From Microcaldota archaeon (GTDB taxonomy: Archaea; Micrarchaeota; Micrarchaeia; Anstonellales; J096), in NCBI GenBank assembly GCA_026982895.1, contig JALWQW010000019.1, positions 80,500 through 125,956 on the forward strand: a stretch of DNA of 45,457 nt. The letters run 5' to 3'. The notes under the pieces are model-generated. The model was not told where the DNA came from. It worked only from the letters and a program-made list of their open reading frames with translations, and did not search any database. This document shows positions 6,974-15,546 of the stretch, piece after piece. Within the stretch, counting starts at the first letter, position 1. Each line of letters starts with the position of its first letter. A program made the translations under genes and the position numbers.

Positions 6974-8869
6974 GTGGATATCTCAAAGATTCAAAGCAAA
7001 ATAAAGGAAGTGCTCGGTAGCGACCTTGTCGATGTTGAGTTATGGGGGTCTGTTATAGCAGTTTATGTTCGGGATTTATCTAAGTATTACAACGACCGTT
7101 CTTTTTTAAGGCAACTCGCTTCTGAGCTAAAGCGAAAGGTAGTTGTTAGGGCTATAAGGGATAAGCGCGCATCCCCAGAAAAAACCAGGGAATTAATAGA
7201 CAAGTTATGTGCTGAAGCTAAACTAACTAATGTATGGTTCAATGACGCCTTTGGCGAGGTTATCATTGAGGCATATAAACCAGGGCTTGTCATTGGTAAA
7301 GGTGGTGCAAATCTTCATGAAATAGCTTCTAATACTGGGTGGGTGCCTATCATAAAAAGAGCGCCTACGATGCCCTCTTTTACGGTTGAGGGTGTTAGGA
7401 AGAGCACAATAGCCCAAGCAGACCAGAGGAAGAAATTCCTTCAAAAGGTGGGTAAGGAGCTTTTGAAACCCACTCCCGACACGACATGGATACGGGCTGT
7501 TATGCTTGGAGCATTCAAGGAAGTGGGCCGCTCTGCCCTTCTCATACAAACAAAGCACAGCAAGATTTTACTCGATGCTGGTGTTCATACTGGTTTAAAC
7601 CCCATAACAGCAGATAAAGAGAGCCTCTATCCTTATGTCAATATGTTTAGCTTTCCAATTCAGGATTTGGATGCTGTTGTTATAAGCCATGCCCATATGG
7701 ATCATGTTGGCTTTTTGCCGTTTTTATTTGCCGCAGGTTACGACGGTCCTGTTTATATGACTCCACCTACTAGAGAGTTAATGGCTCTTTTGCAGCTAGA
7801 CTACTACAATCTCATGAATAAAGTCTATGGCACAGATGCTCCTTATACGAAGAAAGATATAAGCCATGAACTCAATAATGTTATACCTGTGCAGTATGGT
7901 GAGGTCGTCGATATAACTCCTGAGGTTAAGCTTACAATGTATAATGCTGGCCATATTCTCGGCAGCGCCATTACACACCTCCACATCGGTGAGGGAAAGC
8001 ACAATGTTATATATACAGGAGATTTCAAATTTGGTCCAACGAAGCTGCTAAACCCTGCACATGTTTCTTTCCCTAGAGCAGATAGCATATTCATGGAGTC
8101 TACCTATGGTGGGGCTAATAATATAACCCCCAACAGGCATGAATCGGATGAGAAGCTTCTCAATATTATTCTTGAAACAGTGCAGAATAAGGGGAAAGTG
8201 CTTATACCTGTCTTTGCCGTGGGAAGAAGCCAAGAAGTCTTACTAACAATAGAGGCTTTTGCTCGCGAATACAAAGATTGGAATATTCCTATTTATATAG
8301 ATGGAATGGTTTTGGAAGCTTCTGCTATACACACAGCTTATCCTGAGTATTTGAAGAGCAGTGTCCAGCGTCGCATCCTCAGCAACGACTCTCCTTTTGA
8401 GTTTGAGTATTTAAAGATAGCACACGGCGTTGATAAGCAGAGTATAACCGACGGCGAGCCTGCTGTTATATTAGCTCCATCTGGTATGCTAACAGGAGGG
8501 CCTTCTGTGGAATATCTAAAGCTGCTTGCCGAGGATGATAAAAGCACGCTTATCTTCGTTGGTTATCAGAGCGCCCTCTCTCTTGGTGCTAAAATTCAGC
8601 AGGGCGTTAGAGAATTTCAGATTCCCTCTGATGGGAAGCTGAAGCATTATCACATGAAGATGCGCGTTGAAACCGTCGAGGGCTTTTCAGGCCACAGCGA
8701 TAGGAGGCAGCTCTTGGCTTGGATAAAAAACCTCAATTCAAAGCCTCGTAGAGTATATACGATGCACGGTGATTTTGCGAGAACCGAAGAGTTAGCCCAG
8801 AAGATAAAGAAGAGCTTTGGCATTCACACAGAATCTCCGTGGAATTTGGAAGCTAGAAGGCTTAGGTAA
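6974..8869 (+). CDS. archaeal CPSF-type beta-CASP ribonuclease (aCPSF1)
   Basis: The product is the KH/metallo-beta-lactamase/beta-CASP nuclease that in archaea cleaves mRNA 3' ends and takes part in transcription termination. From GTG 6974 it has 632 residues, close to the family's usual length. Two KH-like domains come first, with the motif VIGKGGANL. The nuclease core follows, with SHAHMDHVGFLP (HxHxDH metal motif), TGDFKFGPTKLLNPA, ESTYGG, the beta-CASP insert (VFAVGRSQEVLL), GFSGHSDRRQLL and TMHGD. GTG 6974 is preferred over TTG 6893 because GAGGTG precedes it by 5 bases and the TATA box at 6917 lies downstream of the TTG. The 246 bases between mscS and this gene hold the promoter, plus a 29-codon open frame of doubtful meaning. 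Confidence 0.96.
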   Translation: MDISKIQSKIKEVLGSDLVDVELWGSVIAVYVRDLSKYYNDRSFLRQLASELKRKVVVRAIRDKRASPEKTRELIDKLCAEAKLTNVWFNDAFGEVIIEAYKPGLVIGKGGANLHEIASNTGWVPIIKRAPTMPSFTVEGVRKSTIAQADQRKKFLQKVGKELLKPTPDTTWIRAVMLGAFKEVGRSALLIQTKHSKILLDAGVHTGLNPITADKESLYPYVNMFSFPIQDLDAVVISHAHMDHVGFLPFLFAAGYDGPVYMTPPTRELMALLQLDYYNLMNKVYGTDAPYTKKDISHELNNVIPVQYGEVVDITPEVKLTMYNAGHILGSAITHLHIGEGKHNVIYTGDFKFGPTKLLNPAHVSFPRADSIFMESTYGGANNITPNRHESDEKLLNIILETVQNKGKVLIPVFAVGRSQEVLLTIEAFAREYKDWNIPIYIDGMVLEASAIHTAYPEYLKSSVQRRILSNDSPFEFEYLKIAHGVDKQSITDGEPAVILAPSGMLTGGPSVEYLKLLAEDDKSTLIFVGYQSALSLGAKIQQGVREFQIPSDGKLKHYHMKMRVETVEGFSGHSDRRQLLAWIKNLNSKPRRVYTMHGDFARTEELAQKIKKSFGIHTESPWNLEARRLR

Positions 8870-8901
8870 AACCACTATTTCAGCACACCTTATATATTCT
8901 G

Positions 8902-9981
8902 CTAATGGGCGAAGAAGAATAGGATGCCTAAAACAGCATAGAGCATTACAAGGAGGAAGCCTTCAAACCAATTTACGAGCTTATCTTTGCTTATCTCATT
9001 CATCAGCAGCACAGAGCCTATGATGCTTACTATTTCTAGAGGTGTGAAGAGAAGTGTCATAGCCTGATTGAAGAACCAGCCGGCGAAGACCAAGAGAGGT
9101 GTGACGAAGAGTGCTACTTGCAAAGCGCTTCCAACTGATGCGGTTATCAACAAGTCTACTTTGTTTTTGAGGGCGAGATTGACTGCAAATAAGTGCTCAG
9201 CCACATTTCCAACTAAACCCACTATAACAACACCGACAAACAAGTCGTTGAGATTTAGATGGTGGGAGAAATCCTCAAGGACACTGACGAAATTCTCACT
9301 CGCTATAACTAATGCGAGGGAAGTCAATATGAGTATTCCAATGGCCATGGCTTTGCTTATGTGAGGTTTTTCTCTTTCTCCTTTGTCTATAAACCAATCT
9401 TTGTGGGTTATAAGGGAGAATACAAGGCTTGCTAAGTATATAACGAGCATGAGCCCAGCTACTAATAGAGAGATGCTTTCTATTCTATTTTCTTCATGGA
9501 ATATGGGTAGGAGAGAGGGAAATAAGAATAGGAGCATCGTTATCAGCAAGAGTGTGCTATTGATATCTGCCAGAGAAGAAGAGAGTTTTTGCTCTTTATA
9601 TTTAAATCCTGCTAACAAAATACCGCTACCGAAAACGAATAATGTATTTCCTATAATGGAACCTGTAAGCGATGCTTTGACAACCTCTGTTAAGCCTTCC
9701 TTTACAGCTAATATCGCTATAACCAACTCGGTTAAGTTGCCAAAGGTTGAACTTATCAAACCTCCAACGACGCTGCTGTAATGCCCTGCCAATTCTTCTG
9801 TGGATAAGCCGATATAATAAGCTAATGGTAGTATGGCTAATAATGATGCAGTGAATATTGCTATAGTGTTGCTTGTGAATATAGGTGTCAATAAGCCCGC
9901 CAAAATAATAAGTATGAAAATAATGTCCTTTTTGCCGAATATATCTTTTGTGCCTTTATTTTTCCTCGCCTTTTTGCGCAT
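8902..9981 (-). CDS. cation/proton exchanger of the CaCA superfamily (CAX-like)
   Basis: This is an integral membrane antiporter of 360 residues from the ATG at 9981. About eleven hydrophobic helices form two homologous halves, each carrying the alpha-repeat signature. The first half has SSTFGNLTELVIAILA and SIIGNTLFVFGSG; the second has VGNVAEHLFAVN and SVGSALQVALFV, with the acidic residues expected for Ca2+/H+ exchange. The short basic N-terminus (MRKKARKNKGTKD) precedes helix 1. A longer reading from 10053 would pass through the shared promoter and overlap dtdA, so it is rejected. The TATA box is 26 bases upstream and is shared with dtdA. Export of Ca2+ fits the family, but the exact ion is inferred. 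Confidence 0.9.
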   Translation of the reverse strand: MRKKARKNKGTKDIFGKKDIIFILIILAGLLTPIFTSNTIAIFTASLLAILPLAYYIGLSTEELAGHYSSVVGGLISSTFGNLTELVIAILAVKEGLTEVVKASLTGSIIGNTLFVFGSGILLAGFKYKEQKLSSSLADINSTLLLITMLLFLFPSLLPIFHEENRIESISLLVAGLMLVIYLASLVFSLITHKDWFIDKGEREKPHISKAMAIGILILTSLALVIASENFVSVLEDFSHHLNLNDLFVGVVIVGLVGNVAEHLFAVNLALKNKVDLLITASVGSALQVALFVTPLLVFAGWFFNQAMTLLFTPLEIVSIIGSVLLMNEISKDKLVNWFEGFLLVMLYAVLGILFFFAH

Positions 9982-10002
9982 AGGTTTCCATTCATAAAAA
10001 AC

Positions 10003-10012
10003 ATTTATAAGG
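10003..10012. promoter_or_regulatory. bidirectional palindromic TATA box between the exchanger and dtdA
   Basis: The palindrome TTATAA (10005-10010) is centred at 10007.5. The exchanger ATG begins 26 bases to the left and the dtdA ATG 26 bases to the right. No other TATA candidate lies in the 51-base gap, so one palindrome appears to serve two divergent leaderless genes. Confidence 0.6.
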
Positions 10013-10032
10013 CTTTTTCTTCTTATTCTGCT

Positions 10033-10791
10033 ATGCGTCTTCTTATTATTCATACAGATAAAGCGCCGAGCAGTTTAATGGCCAAATATGTCCGTGAATT
10101 TTTGGAGAGCGAGTCCTTGAATGGTATCCATGTTGATTGGCAGAAAGTTGAACACCAAGTTAAGTGGGAAGCAAAAGCCGATCAAATCCTCGTGCTTTCC
10201 CCTCATAAAAGCAAGGAAAACATTCCCCTGCTTTCTCTACATGTGCCTGGCAATCCTTGCGAGCATTGGGTTAGCGGCGACGACTATACACTTAACATCA
10301 CTAACCCTCTTTTCAATTACAGGCTTTTCCTCTCTGCTTATGAAGAAGTGGAGAAAGCCAATGTTGGCATTTCATTTTCATATGAGGTGGATCATCATGG
10401 CCCCACAATTCAAAGCCCTGTTGTGTTTTATGAGATAGGAAGCGATGAGAGCATGTGGAATAGGGAGGATTTGGCGGAACTAATGGCGAGGGCTTTTGTT
10501 AAGTCCTTAAAAAGCGATAAAAAACCGAGCAAAATCTTAGCTGGGTTTGGCGGAGGCCATTACGCGCCTAAATTTGTTAAAGCAACTGTCGAGAAGGGCT
10601 ATACATTTTCTCACATCCTCGCTAAGTATGCTATGGAGTGTGCTACTGACGATGTGATAGAGCAGGCGCTGACGAAGAGCACTCAGCCCATCGACGGCAT
10701 TGCCTTGGACTGGAAAGGTCTTAAGGGCGAGCAGAGGCAGCGATTAACAAAAATCGCAGAGGAGCTTTCTTTACCTGCCGAGCGCCTTTAG
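10033..10791 (+). CDS. dtdA: D-aminoacyl-tRNA deacylase, archaeal/plant type
   Basis: This zinc-dependent enzyme hydrolyses D-aminoacyl-tRNAs and so keeps D-amino acids out of protein. It has 252 residues, slightly shorter than typical members. Visible family motifs include VLSPHKSKENIPLLSLHVPG (about 55-74), SYEVDHHGPT (about 115-124) and the hallmark GFGGGHYAPKF (about 172-182). The ATG at 10033 follows the shared TATA box by 26 bases. The 3' end overlaps the convergent gene by 21 bases. Confidence 0.95.
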   Translation: MRLLIIHTDKAPSSLMAKYVREFLESESLNGIHVDWQKVEHQVKWEAKADQILVLSPHKSKENIPLLSLHVPGNPCEHWVSGDDYTLNITNPLFNYRLFLSAYEEVEKANVGISFSYEVDHHGPTIQSPVVFYEIGSDESMWNREDLAELMARAFVKSLKSDKKPSKILAGFGGGHYAPKFVKATVEKGYTFSHILAKYAMECATDDVIEQALTKSTQPIDGIALDWKGLKGEQRQRLTKIAEELSLPAERL

Positions 10792-11439
10792 GATATTGCC
10801 TATAGTTGCACTGAATATATCCAATGCTTCTAGAGCGTATATTGGCACATAAGCGAAGGGTTTTTCAACCTCCTCATGAATCAAGCCGATTTCATGACTG
10901 TTTATGAGTTCTTTGGATTCTTCTCCCGATGGCAATTTAATGCTTAACTTAACACCATTTTTTATGAAGTCCTTTTTTACCATGACTTCATCCAATGTCT
11001 TCAACGCTATGTGTAGGTTTTCTTCATATATTGCACTGTTGTGATGTTCCTTTCCACTTGTCAATGACTTTTCTTTCCTTTTAATTATGAAATTCAAGAT
11101 TGGCTTTTCTTTAAAATAATAATCGCGCTTTTTGTCTATGAAGATGTGCTTGTAATAGGCCTGTTGAAAAGCATAAGCCGTCGATATAATGGTGCTGCCA
11201 ATGATTCGTTCTGCAAAGTCATTTATGTTGAGGAGCTCGTAATCGCCCTTCCACATGGGAATCCTATCTTCTCTCTCCACCATACTTCTAGCAGGTATCT
11301 CGCCACGAATGTACAATGTGAATGGTCCTCTTCCACTTATTTTATCCTCTAAGATTTCTAATGTTTTGAAATAATGCCCTCTAACATCATTGTCCTTTCT
11401 CCCAGGTAGGAGTTCTATACTTTTATGTTTGGGTAACAT
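10771..11439 (-). CDS. hypothetical protein, 222 residues
   Basis: I do not recognise this protein. It is soluble, basic and charged, with no signal peptide or membrane helix. The N-terminal third contains a beta-rich piece (GPFTLYIRGEIPARSM) and the middle is helical with many Lys and Glu (YYFKEKPILNFIIKRKEKS). The last 40 residues look like an amphipathic helix bundle (EALDIFSATIGNILKALG). The TATA box (TTTAAA at 11463-11468) is 26 bases upstream of the ATG. Its 3' end overlaps dtdA by 21 bases on the opposite strand. Confidence 0.75.
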   Translation of the reverse strand: MLPKHKSIELLPGRKDNDVRGHYFKTLEILEDKISGRGPFTLYIRGEIPARSMVEREDRIPMWKGDYELLNINDFAERIIGSTIISTAYAFQQAYYKHIFIDKKRDYYFKEKPILNFIIKRKEKSLTSGKEHHNSAIYEENLHIALKTLDEVMVKKDFIKNGVKLSIKLPSGEESKELINSHEIGLIHEEVEKPFAYVPIYALEALDIFSATIGNILKALGR

Positions 11440-11461
11440 AGCCCACGCTTCTGCGACATAG

Positions 11462-11470
11462 TGTTTAAAA
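11462..11470 (-). promoter_or_regulatory. TATA box of the 11439 gene
   Basis: TTTAAA at 11463-11468 is centred 26 bases before the ATG at 11439, on the minus strand. Confidence 0.55.
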
Positions 11471-11492
11471 ATATTGTTTATGGCCCTGTTTC

Positions 11493-11521
11493 CTTTGGAT
11501 TAGGGAAGCGTCTAATCAAAG
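11493..11521. other. imperfect inverted repeat / hairpin upstream of HEAT gene A
   Basis: CTTTGGATTAG and CTAATCAAAG can pair over 10 base pairs with one bulged G around an 8-base loop. The plus strand continues CTCTTTTTAATG, which I read as the TATA region of HEAT gene A. It could be an operator or chance pairing. Confidence 0.35.
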
Positions 11522-11523
11522 CT

Positions 11524-11533
11524 CTTTTTAATG
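11524..11533 (+). promoter_or_regulatory. TATA box of HEAT gene A
   Basis: TTTTTAAT is centred 36 bases before the ATG, predicting a leader of about 10 bases ending AGGCGAGAAG. HEAT gene B has the same arrangement (37 bases, AGGCGAGAGAA), so the two promoters appear homologous. Confidence 0.45.
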
Positions 11534-11564
11534 TTTCTAACCTAAAAAACAATCAGGCGAGAAG

Positions 11565-12815
11565 ATGAGTGGGGAGCTGAAAGAAGGGAAGAAAGGAAAG
11601 CAAATGGAACAGCAGCAGCCAAAGGCTGAGGAGCCCTTAGAAGAAACACAAAAAGAAAAACGAGAGGGGTTGAAATTGAAGAGAGAAGCGGCTAAGCTAC
11701 TTGAAGAGGCTAAGGGAGATTGGAAGAAGTTGGGAGAGGCCCTCTATGCCATTTACAAGCAAGATAAGAAGAAAGCCTTCAAGCTCGTTGGCATTATCAG
11801 CCGCGACGAGAAATTAAAGAAAGGAGTAACACTACTTGAATTAGAGGGTAATAGGGCTTACTTCGAAGAGTGCCTAGCTCACTTGGAAATAAATAAGCTT
11901 AATAAGGCCTTAGATGGTGAAGAAATTGGGAAAGCTGTGTTGGGCTTAGCTGCCTTATCTGGCTTAAAAGAGGTAGAAAGTGAGGAGGATGTAAAGAAGG
12001 TTTTCGCTATCTTTGTGTTAAAGGATGCGGCAAGGAGTTATGTTTGGGATGACCGATATACAGCAGCTAAGCTTATAGGAGAGCTTGGCTTACAGAAGGA
12101 GTTTAAGGCTGAGTTGATGCTGTTGATGTTTGATGGAAGCGACAATCAGAAGTGGATATCTGAAAAGTGGTACAAATTAAGAGAGTTTGTAGAGGATGTG
12201 TGGAAGAAGGCTGGGTTAGAAGATGTAAAAGTAGAATATATGAAGATGACTGAAGAGGAGAAAGAGTTAGTTAGAGGGTTAGTAAGAGAAGCGATGGTGA
12301 ATATTGATGAGTCAATGCGAATAGCAGCGGCTAAGCTTATAGAGGAGTTAGAATTACAAAATGAATTTAAGCCAGAGTTGATGCTGCTCATATTTGATGA
12401 CCTGAATAGTGTGAGAGAAGCAGCTGAAGATGCGTGGAGAAAGGCAGGCTATAGTGATGTGAGGGCTGAGTATGAGGCAATGGGTGAAGAGGGAAAAGAA
12501 AAAATGAGGAAGAAGATAAGAGAATATGTGAGGAGAGGTAATCAGGAAAAAGCACTCAGGGCCATAAGAGGGCTAAGCTTGGAGGAGGAATTCTTAGACA
12601 TCCTATTGGAGCTCGCCTACAAGGAAGGCTCTGGTGTTAGGAACGTGGCAAGAAAAGCCCTTGCCTCTTGGGTCAAAGAGAAGCGGCAAGAGGTCGAAGA
12701 GAAAGCAGTCAAGATAAAAGAAGGCAAAGCCCACCTAACCAACCCCTTCTCCCTTAGCGAAGATGTTAAGCTAAGCGAGGAGTTAGCTGTAGCTATGTCC
12801 TTGCTCTGCTCATAG
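11565..12815 (+). CDS. HEAT-repeat protein A (shared C-terminal tail family)
   Basis: This 416-residue acidic, helical protein belongs to a local family of four. Residues 1-40 are Lys/Glu/Gln-rich. An N-terminal domain follows (GDWKKLGEALYAIYKQD, then AVLGLAALSGLKEVESEEDV). After that come about three HEAT-like modules of roughly 85 residues built on a recurring core such as AAKLIGELGLQKEFKAELML and VWKKAGLEDVKVEYMKM. The last 24 residues form the family tail, beginning NPFSLSEDVKLSEEL and ending AMSLLCS. HEAT repeats usually make protein-binding scaffolds; the partner here is unknown. No enzyme motif, signal peptide or membrane span is present. The UPF0282-like gene begins 42 bases downstream with its own TATA box. 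Confidence 0.85.
   Translation: MSGELKEGKKGKQMEQQQPKAEEPLEETQKEKREGLKLKREAAKLLEEAKGDWKKLGEALYAIYKQDKKKAFKLVGIISRDEKLKKGVTLLELEGNRAYFEECLAHLEINKLNKALDGEEIGKAVLGLAALSGLKEVESEEDVKKVFAIFVLKDAARSYVWDDRYTAAKLIGELGLQKEFKAELMLLMFDGSDNQKWISEKWYKLREFVEDVWKKAGLEDVKVEYMKMTEEEKELVRGLVREAMVNIDESMRIAAAKLIEELELQNEFKPELMLLIFDDLNSVREAAEDAWRKAGYSDVRAEYEAMGEEGKEKMRKKIREYVRRGNQEKALRAIRGLSLEEEFLDILLELAYKEGSGVRNVARKALASWVKEKRQEVEEKAVKIKEGKAHLTNPFSLSEDVKLSEELAVAMSLLCS
12741..12815 (+). other. C-terminal family tail of HEAT protein A
   Basis: It starts at Asn-Pro, has 24 residues, and places Cys at tail position 23. Conserved tail positions are N1, P2, F3, L11, L15, M19, L22 and C23. Confidence 0.7.
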
Positions 12816-12828
12816 CGGCTCAGCAAAG

Positions 12829-12838
12829 CATTTAAACG
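12829..12838 (+). promoter_or_regulatory. TATA box of the UPF0282-like gene
   Basis: TTTAAA at 12831-12836 is centred about 25 bases before GTG 12858 and supports that start over the TTG at 12840, which lies within the promoter. Confidence 0.55.
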
Positions 12839-12857
12839 TTTGCAGCTTATCCTCTAT

Positions 12858-13715
12858 GTGCGTGTAAAAATCCTCGCTGCTGATTCCATGGGCGTGCGCA
12901 GCTTAGCTACACTTGTAGAGTGCGGCAGGGAAAAGCTCTTCATCGATCCAGGCGTCGCTTTAGCTCCCAATAGATATGGCTATGGTCCTCATCCTATAGA
13001 GATAGAGCTAATGGAGGAGTTATGGGCGAAGATAAGGCAAGCAGTGGAGAAGGTCGATGCAGTTATCATTAGCCATTACCACTACGACCATTACAATCCC
13101 GACGAAGTGGACATCTTCGAAGGCAAAACCCTCTACATAAAAGATCCAAAGCACAACATCAATAAAAGCCAAAGAGGGAGGGCCAAGCTTTTCCTCGAAG
13201 AGCTTCAAGGCATTAAAGATGTGGAGGTAAAGGTGGCTGAAGAGCAGCACTTCTCCATAGGTGAGATGGAAGTCGAAACATCTAAAGCCGTGCCTCACGG
13301 CCCATCTACTCGCTTGGGCTATGTCGTAGAAACCTTTGTAAAATGCGGCGAACATAGCTTCTTACACAGCAGCGATGTCGAAGGGCCAGCATTGGATGAG
13401 CAGCTAGTCTTTATTCTCGAGAAAAAGCCAGACATAGCAATGGTCGATGGCCCTTTAAGTTACATCATGCAGCGCTACGGCCACAACAACCTCGTCAGGG
13501 CCATAGAAAATTTGGGCAAGATCGTCGAACATAGCGAGCTTATCTACGAACACCACTTCCTCCGCGACCTTCGTTACAAGGAGAAGATAAGGCCTGTCGA
13601 AGAAAAGGCCAAGCGTTTAGGCAGAAAAGCCCAAACAGCAGCCGAATTCATGGGCAAGAAGACACGCGTCCTCGAGAACATAAGGAAACGACTATATGAG
13701 ACTTATCCTGTCTAA
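12858..13715 (+). CDS. metallo-beta-lactamase-fold hydrolase, UPF0282-like
   Basis: The protein has 286 residues from GTG 12858, where it begins MRVKILAADSMGVRSLAT, matching the family's usual start. The metal-binding motif is SHYHYDHYNPDE (HxHxDH, about residues 67-72). Further metal-ligand regions are AVPHGPSTRLG, HSSDVEGP and the closing YEHHFLRDL. The motif IDPGVALAPNRYG is characteristic of the archaeal UPF0282 group, whose reaction is unknown. Its neighbour topA is convergent, with 22 bases between the stop codons. Whether it acts with HEAT protein A is not indicated beyond adjacency. Confidence 0.9.
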   Translation: MRVKILAADSMGVRSLATLVECGREKLFIDPGVALAPNRYGYGPHPIEIELMEELWAKIRQAVEKVDAVIISHYHYDHYNPDEVDIFEGKTLYIKDPKHNINKSQRGRAKLFLEELQGIKDVEVKVAEEQHFSIGEMEVETSKAVPHGPSTRLGYVVETFVKCGEHSFLHSSDVEGPALDEQLVFILEKKPDIAMVDGPLSYIMQRYGHNNLVRAIENLGKIVEHSELIYEHHFLRDLRYKEKIRPVEEKAKRLGRKAQTAAEFMGKKTRVLENIRKRLYETYPV

Positions 13716-13737
13716 AAATTGGTGGAAACAAACAAAT

Positions 13738-15546
13738 TCAAGCCTTCTTTTTACTCTTTTTTTCTCCTTTTACCTTTACATATTGTTTCTGCGTATTCAG
13801 GGCTTCCAGGAACGTTTGACCTATTTTCTCTTCATTTTCTTTAAAGGTCTTCAATACATCGCTTAACAAGCCCTTTACTTCCTTCAAAACCTTTTCTTGC
13901 CCCTTGGGCTTTTCTGCAATCTCCAAGAGCTCTTCTTCTACATGTCGCGTCAGCTCTTCGCTTAAAATCTCAGGCACATATTCGGATAGTGCCCTAAACA
14001 CAGCCAACCCAAGCTCAGACACGCGTATAGCATGCCCATACTTTACGAAGTACCTCCTCATAAAGAGCGTAGCAACAATCATAGCCCTTGTAGCCTTTGT
14101 CCCCAAATTACGCTTCTCCAGCTCTTTGACCAACGACGCTTCTGTGTAGCGAGCAGGAGGTTTTGTTTTTCCCTCCTTCTTCTGCTTTTTGTCTACTTTT
14201 ACAAGCTCACCTTCCTCAAATTTGGCGAGTTTTTTCTCCTCTACATTGTAGAACAATTTTCCTATTGTCAGCCAGCCCTTTTCTTTAATTTCCTGCCCCT
14301 TAGCTATAAATTCCATGCCGTTTGTCTCTGCTGTTATGCTTAGCTGTTCCAATTTTGCGTGGTCCATGAAGCTGGCGAGGAAGCGCGTTACGACGAGCTT
14401 GTAGAGTTTTTTCTCGTCACCTTCCAAATTGCTTTTTGGCAGTAATCCTGTTGGATATATAGCGGGGTGAGCAGGGTCATCCTTTCTTCCTTGATTAGGC
14501 CAGAGCTTTGCCTTGCCCAATAACATATCGACGGCTTCTCTGTACTCTTCGCTAAGCTTCATCTTCGATATCTTTTCGATAATTTTTTTGTAGCCCACAG
14601 TGGGCGGTAATTTCTGAGAACTAGTTCTTGGATATGATATGAGCGATGCTTCATAAAGGGTCTGCGCCAATTTCAGCGTTTTACTTGGCGAGAATCTGAA
14701 TGCTTTATAGGCATCCATCTGCAAGGTGGTTAAATCGTATGGATAAGGCGCGTACAGCGTTTTCTCTTCACTCTTTATGGCTTTTATGCTTGCTTCCTTT
14801 CCTATATTTTTGTAGAGTTCTTCTGCCTTTTCCTTTTCGAATATATTCCCCTCTTTATATTCAAATTCGCTTCCTTTCAACCATATGAATAATCTCCAAA
14901 AGGGCTTTGGCACAAATGTCTGTATGTCGATTTCTCTGCTCGTGGCTAGAGCCAATGTTGGTCCCTGCACCCTACCTATACTCATAACCCTAAACTGTCC
15001 GCTTGCCTTTCTTAAACTGCTCATAAGAGCTCGGCTCAGGTTTATACCATAATACCAATCTATGATATGCCTCGTTTCTCCTGCAATGGCATTGCCATAA
15101 TCGAACTCCATCTTGTTCTCGAAGGCCTTTTTTAGTTCAGAGGGGGTTAAGGTTGAGAATTTCATACGGTGAAGGGGTTTATCCTTAAAGACAAAGCGCC
15201 ATATATTGTAGCCTATTAAACTTCCTTCATTATCGAAGTCTGTCGCTACTGTCACTTCATCCGCTTTTTTGGCATAGCTTTTGAAAGCGGCCAGATAATC
15301 TTTAGTATAATAGGATTTCTTGTCGACCTTTGCCGATTCTTCCCATCCAATATCAAATACAGGATAATCATATCCTTTCTCCTTACTTACCAATCTATAT
15401 ACATGGCCTACGGCAGGTATTACAATGTACTCATTGTTTAGATTGTATAGTGCTACTTTCCTATGGAATAGCTCTCGCTTTGCATTGCCTATCGCAGCGG
15501 CTATTTTGCCGGCAACCTTAGGCTTCTCTGCTATAATTACATGCAT
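13738..15546 (-). CDS. topA: DNA topoisomerase I (type IA), compact form without zinc fingers
   Basis: This enzyme relaxes negatively supercoiled DNA by single-strand passage. It has 602 residues. The N-terminal Toprim domain shows IIAEKPKVAGKIA and the acidic ATDFDNEG (residues 101-108). MSIGRVQGPTLALA (188-201) is the type IA signature. Tyr305 in LISYPRTSSQKL is the active-site residue, and RYTEASLVKELEKRNLGTKATR is the late conserved block (longer than shown residue by residue, near 460-480). There is no Cys4 zinc finger at the C-terminus; the protein ends in a Lys-rich tail (KVKGEKKSKKKA), which may replace it in DNA binding. Its ATG directly follows the TAG of the CAP lipoprotein gene, with GGTGG as ribosome-binding site, so the two are one operon. 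Confidence 0.95.
   Translation of the reverse strand: MHVIIAEKPKVAGKIAAAIGNAKRELFHRKVALYNLNNEYIVIPAVGHVYRLVSKEKGYDYPVFDIGWEESAKVDKKSYYTKDYLAAFKSYAKKADEVTVATDFDNEGSLIGYNIWRFVFKDKPLHRMKFSTLTPSELKKAFENKMEFDYGNAIAGETRHIIDWYYGINLSRALMSSLRKASGQFRVMSIGRVQGPTLALATSREIDIQTFVPKPFWRLFIWLKGSEFEYKEGNIFEKEKAEELYKNIGKEASIKAIKSEEKTLYAPYPYDLTTLQMDAYKAFRFSPSKTLKLAQTLYEASLISYPRTSSQKLPPTVGYKKIIEKISKMKLSEEYREAVDMLLGKAKLWPNQGRKDDPAHPAIYPTGLLPKSNLEGDEKKLYKLVVTRFLASFMDHAKLEQLSITAETNGMEFIAKGQEIKEKGWLTIGKLFYNVEEKKLAKFEEGELVKVDKKQKKEGKTKPPARYTEASLVKELEKRNLGTKATRAMIVATLFMRRYFVKYGHAIRVSELGLAVFRALSEYVPEILSEELTRHVEEELLEIAEKPKGQEKVLKEVKGLLSDVLKTFKENEEKIGQTFLEALNTQKQYVKVKGEKKSKKKA

Noticed and set aside
9982-10053. 24-residue longer N-terminus of the cation exchanger
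   Set aside because: It would read through the shared TATA box and overlap dtdA; ATG 9981 is 26 bases from the TATA.
10033-10438. Alternative frame of 105 codons overlapping dtdA (10121-10438)
   Set aside because: dtdA has the family hallmark GFGGGHYAPKF in the main frame; the other frame has no motif.
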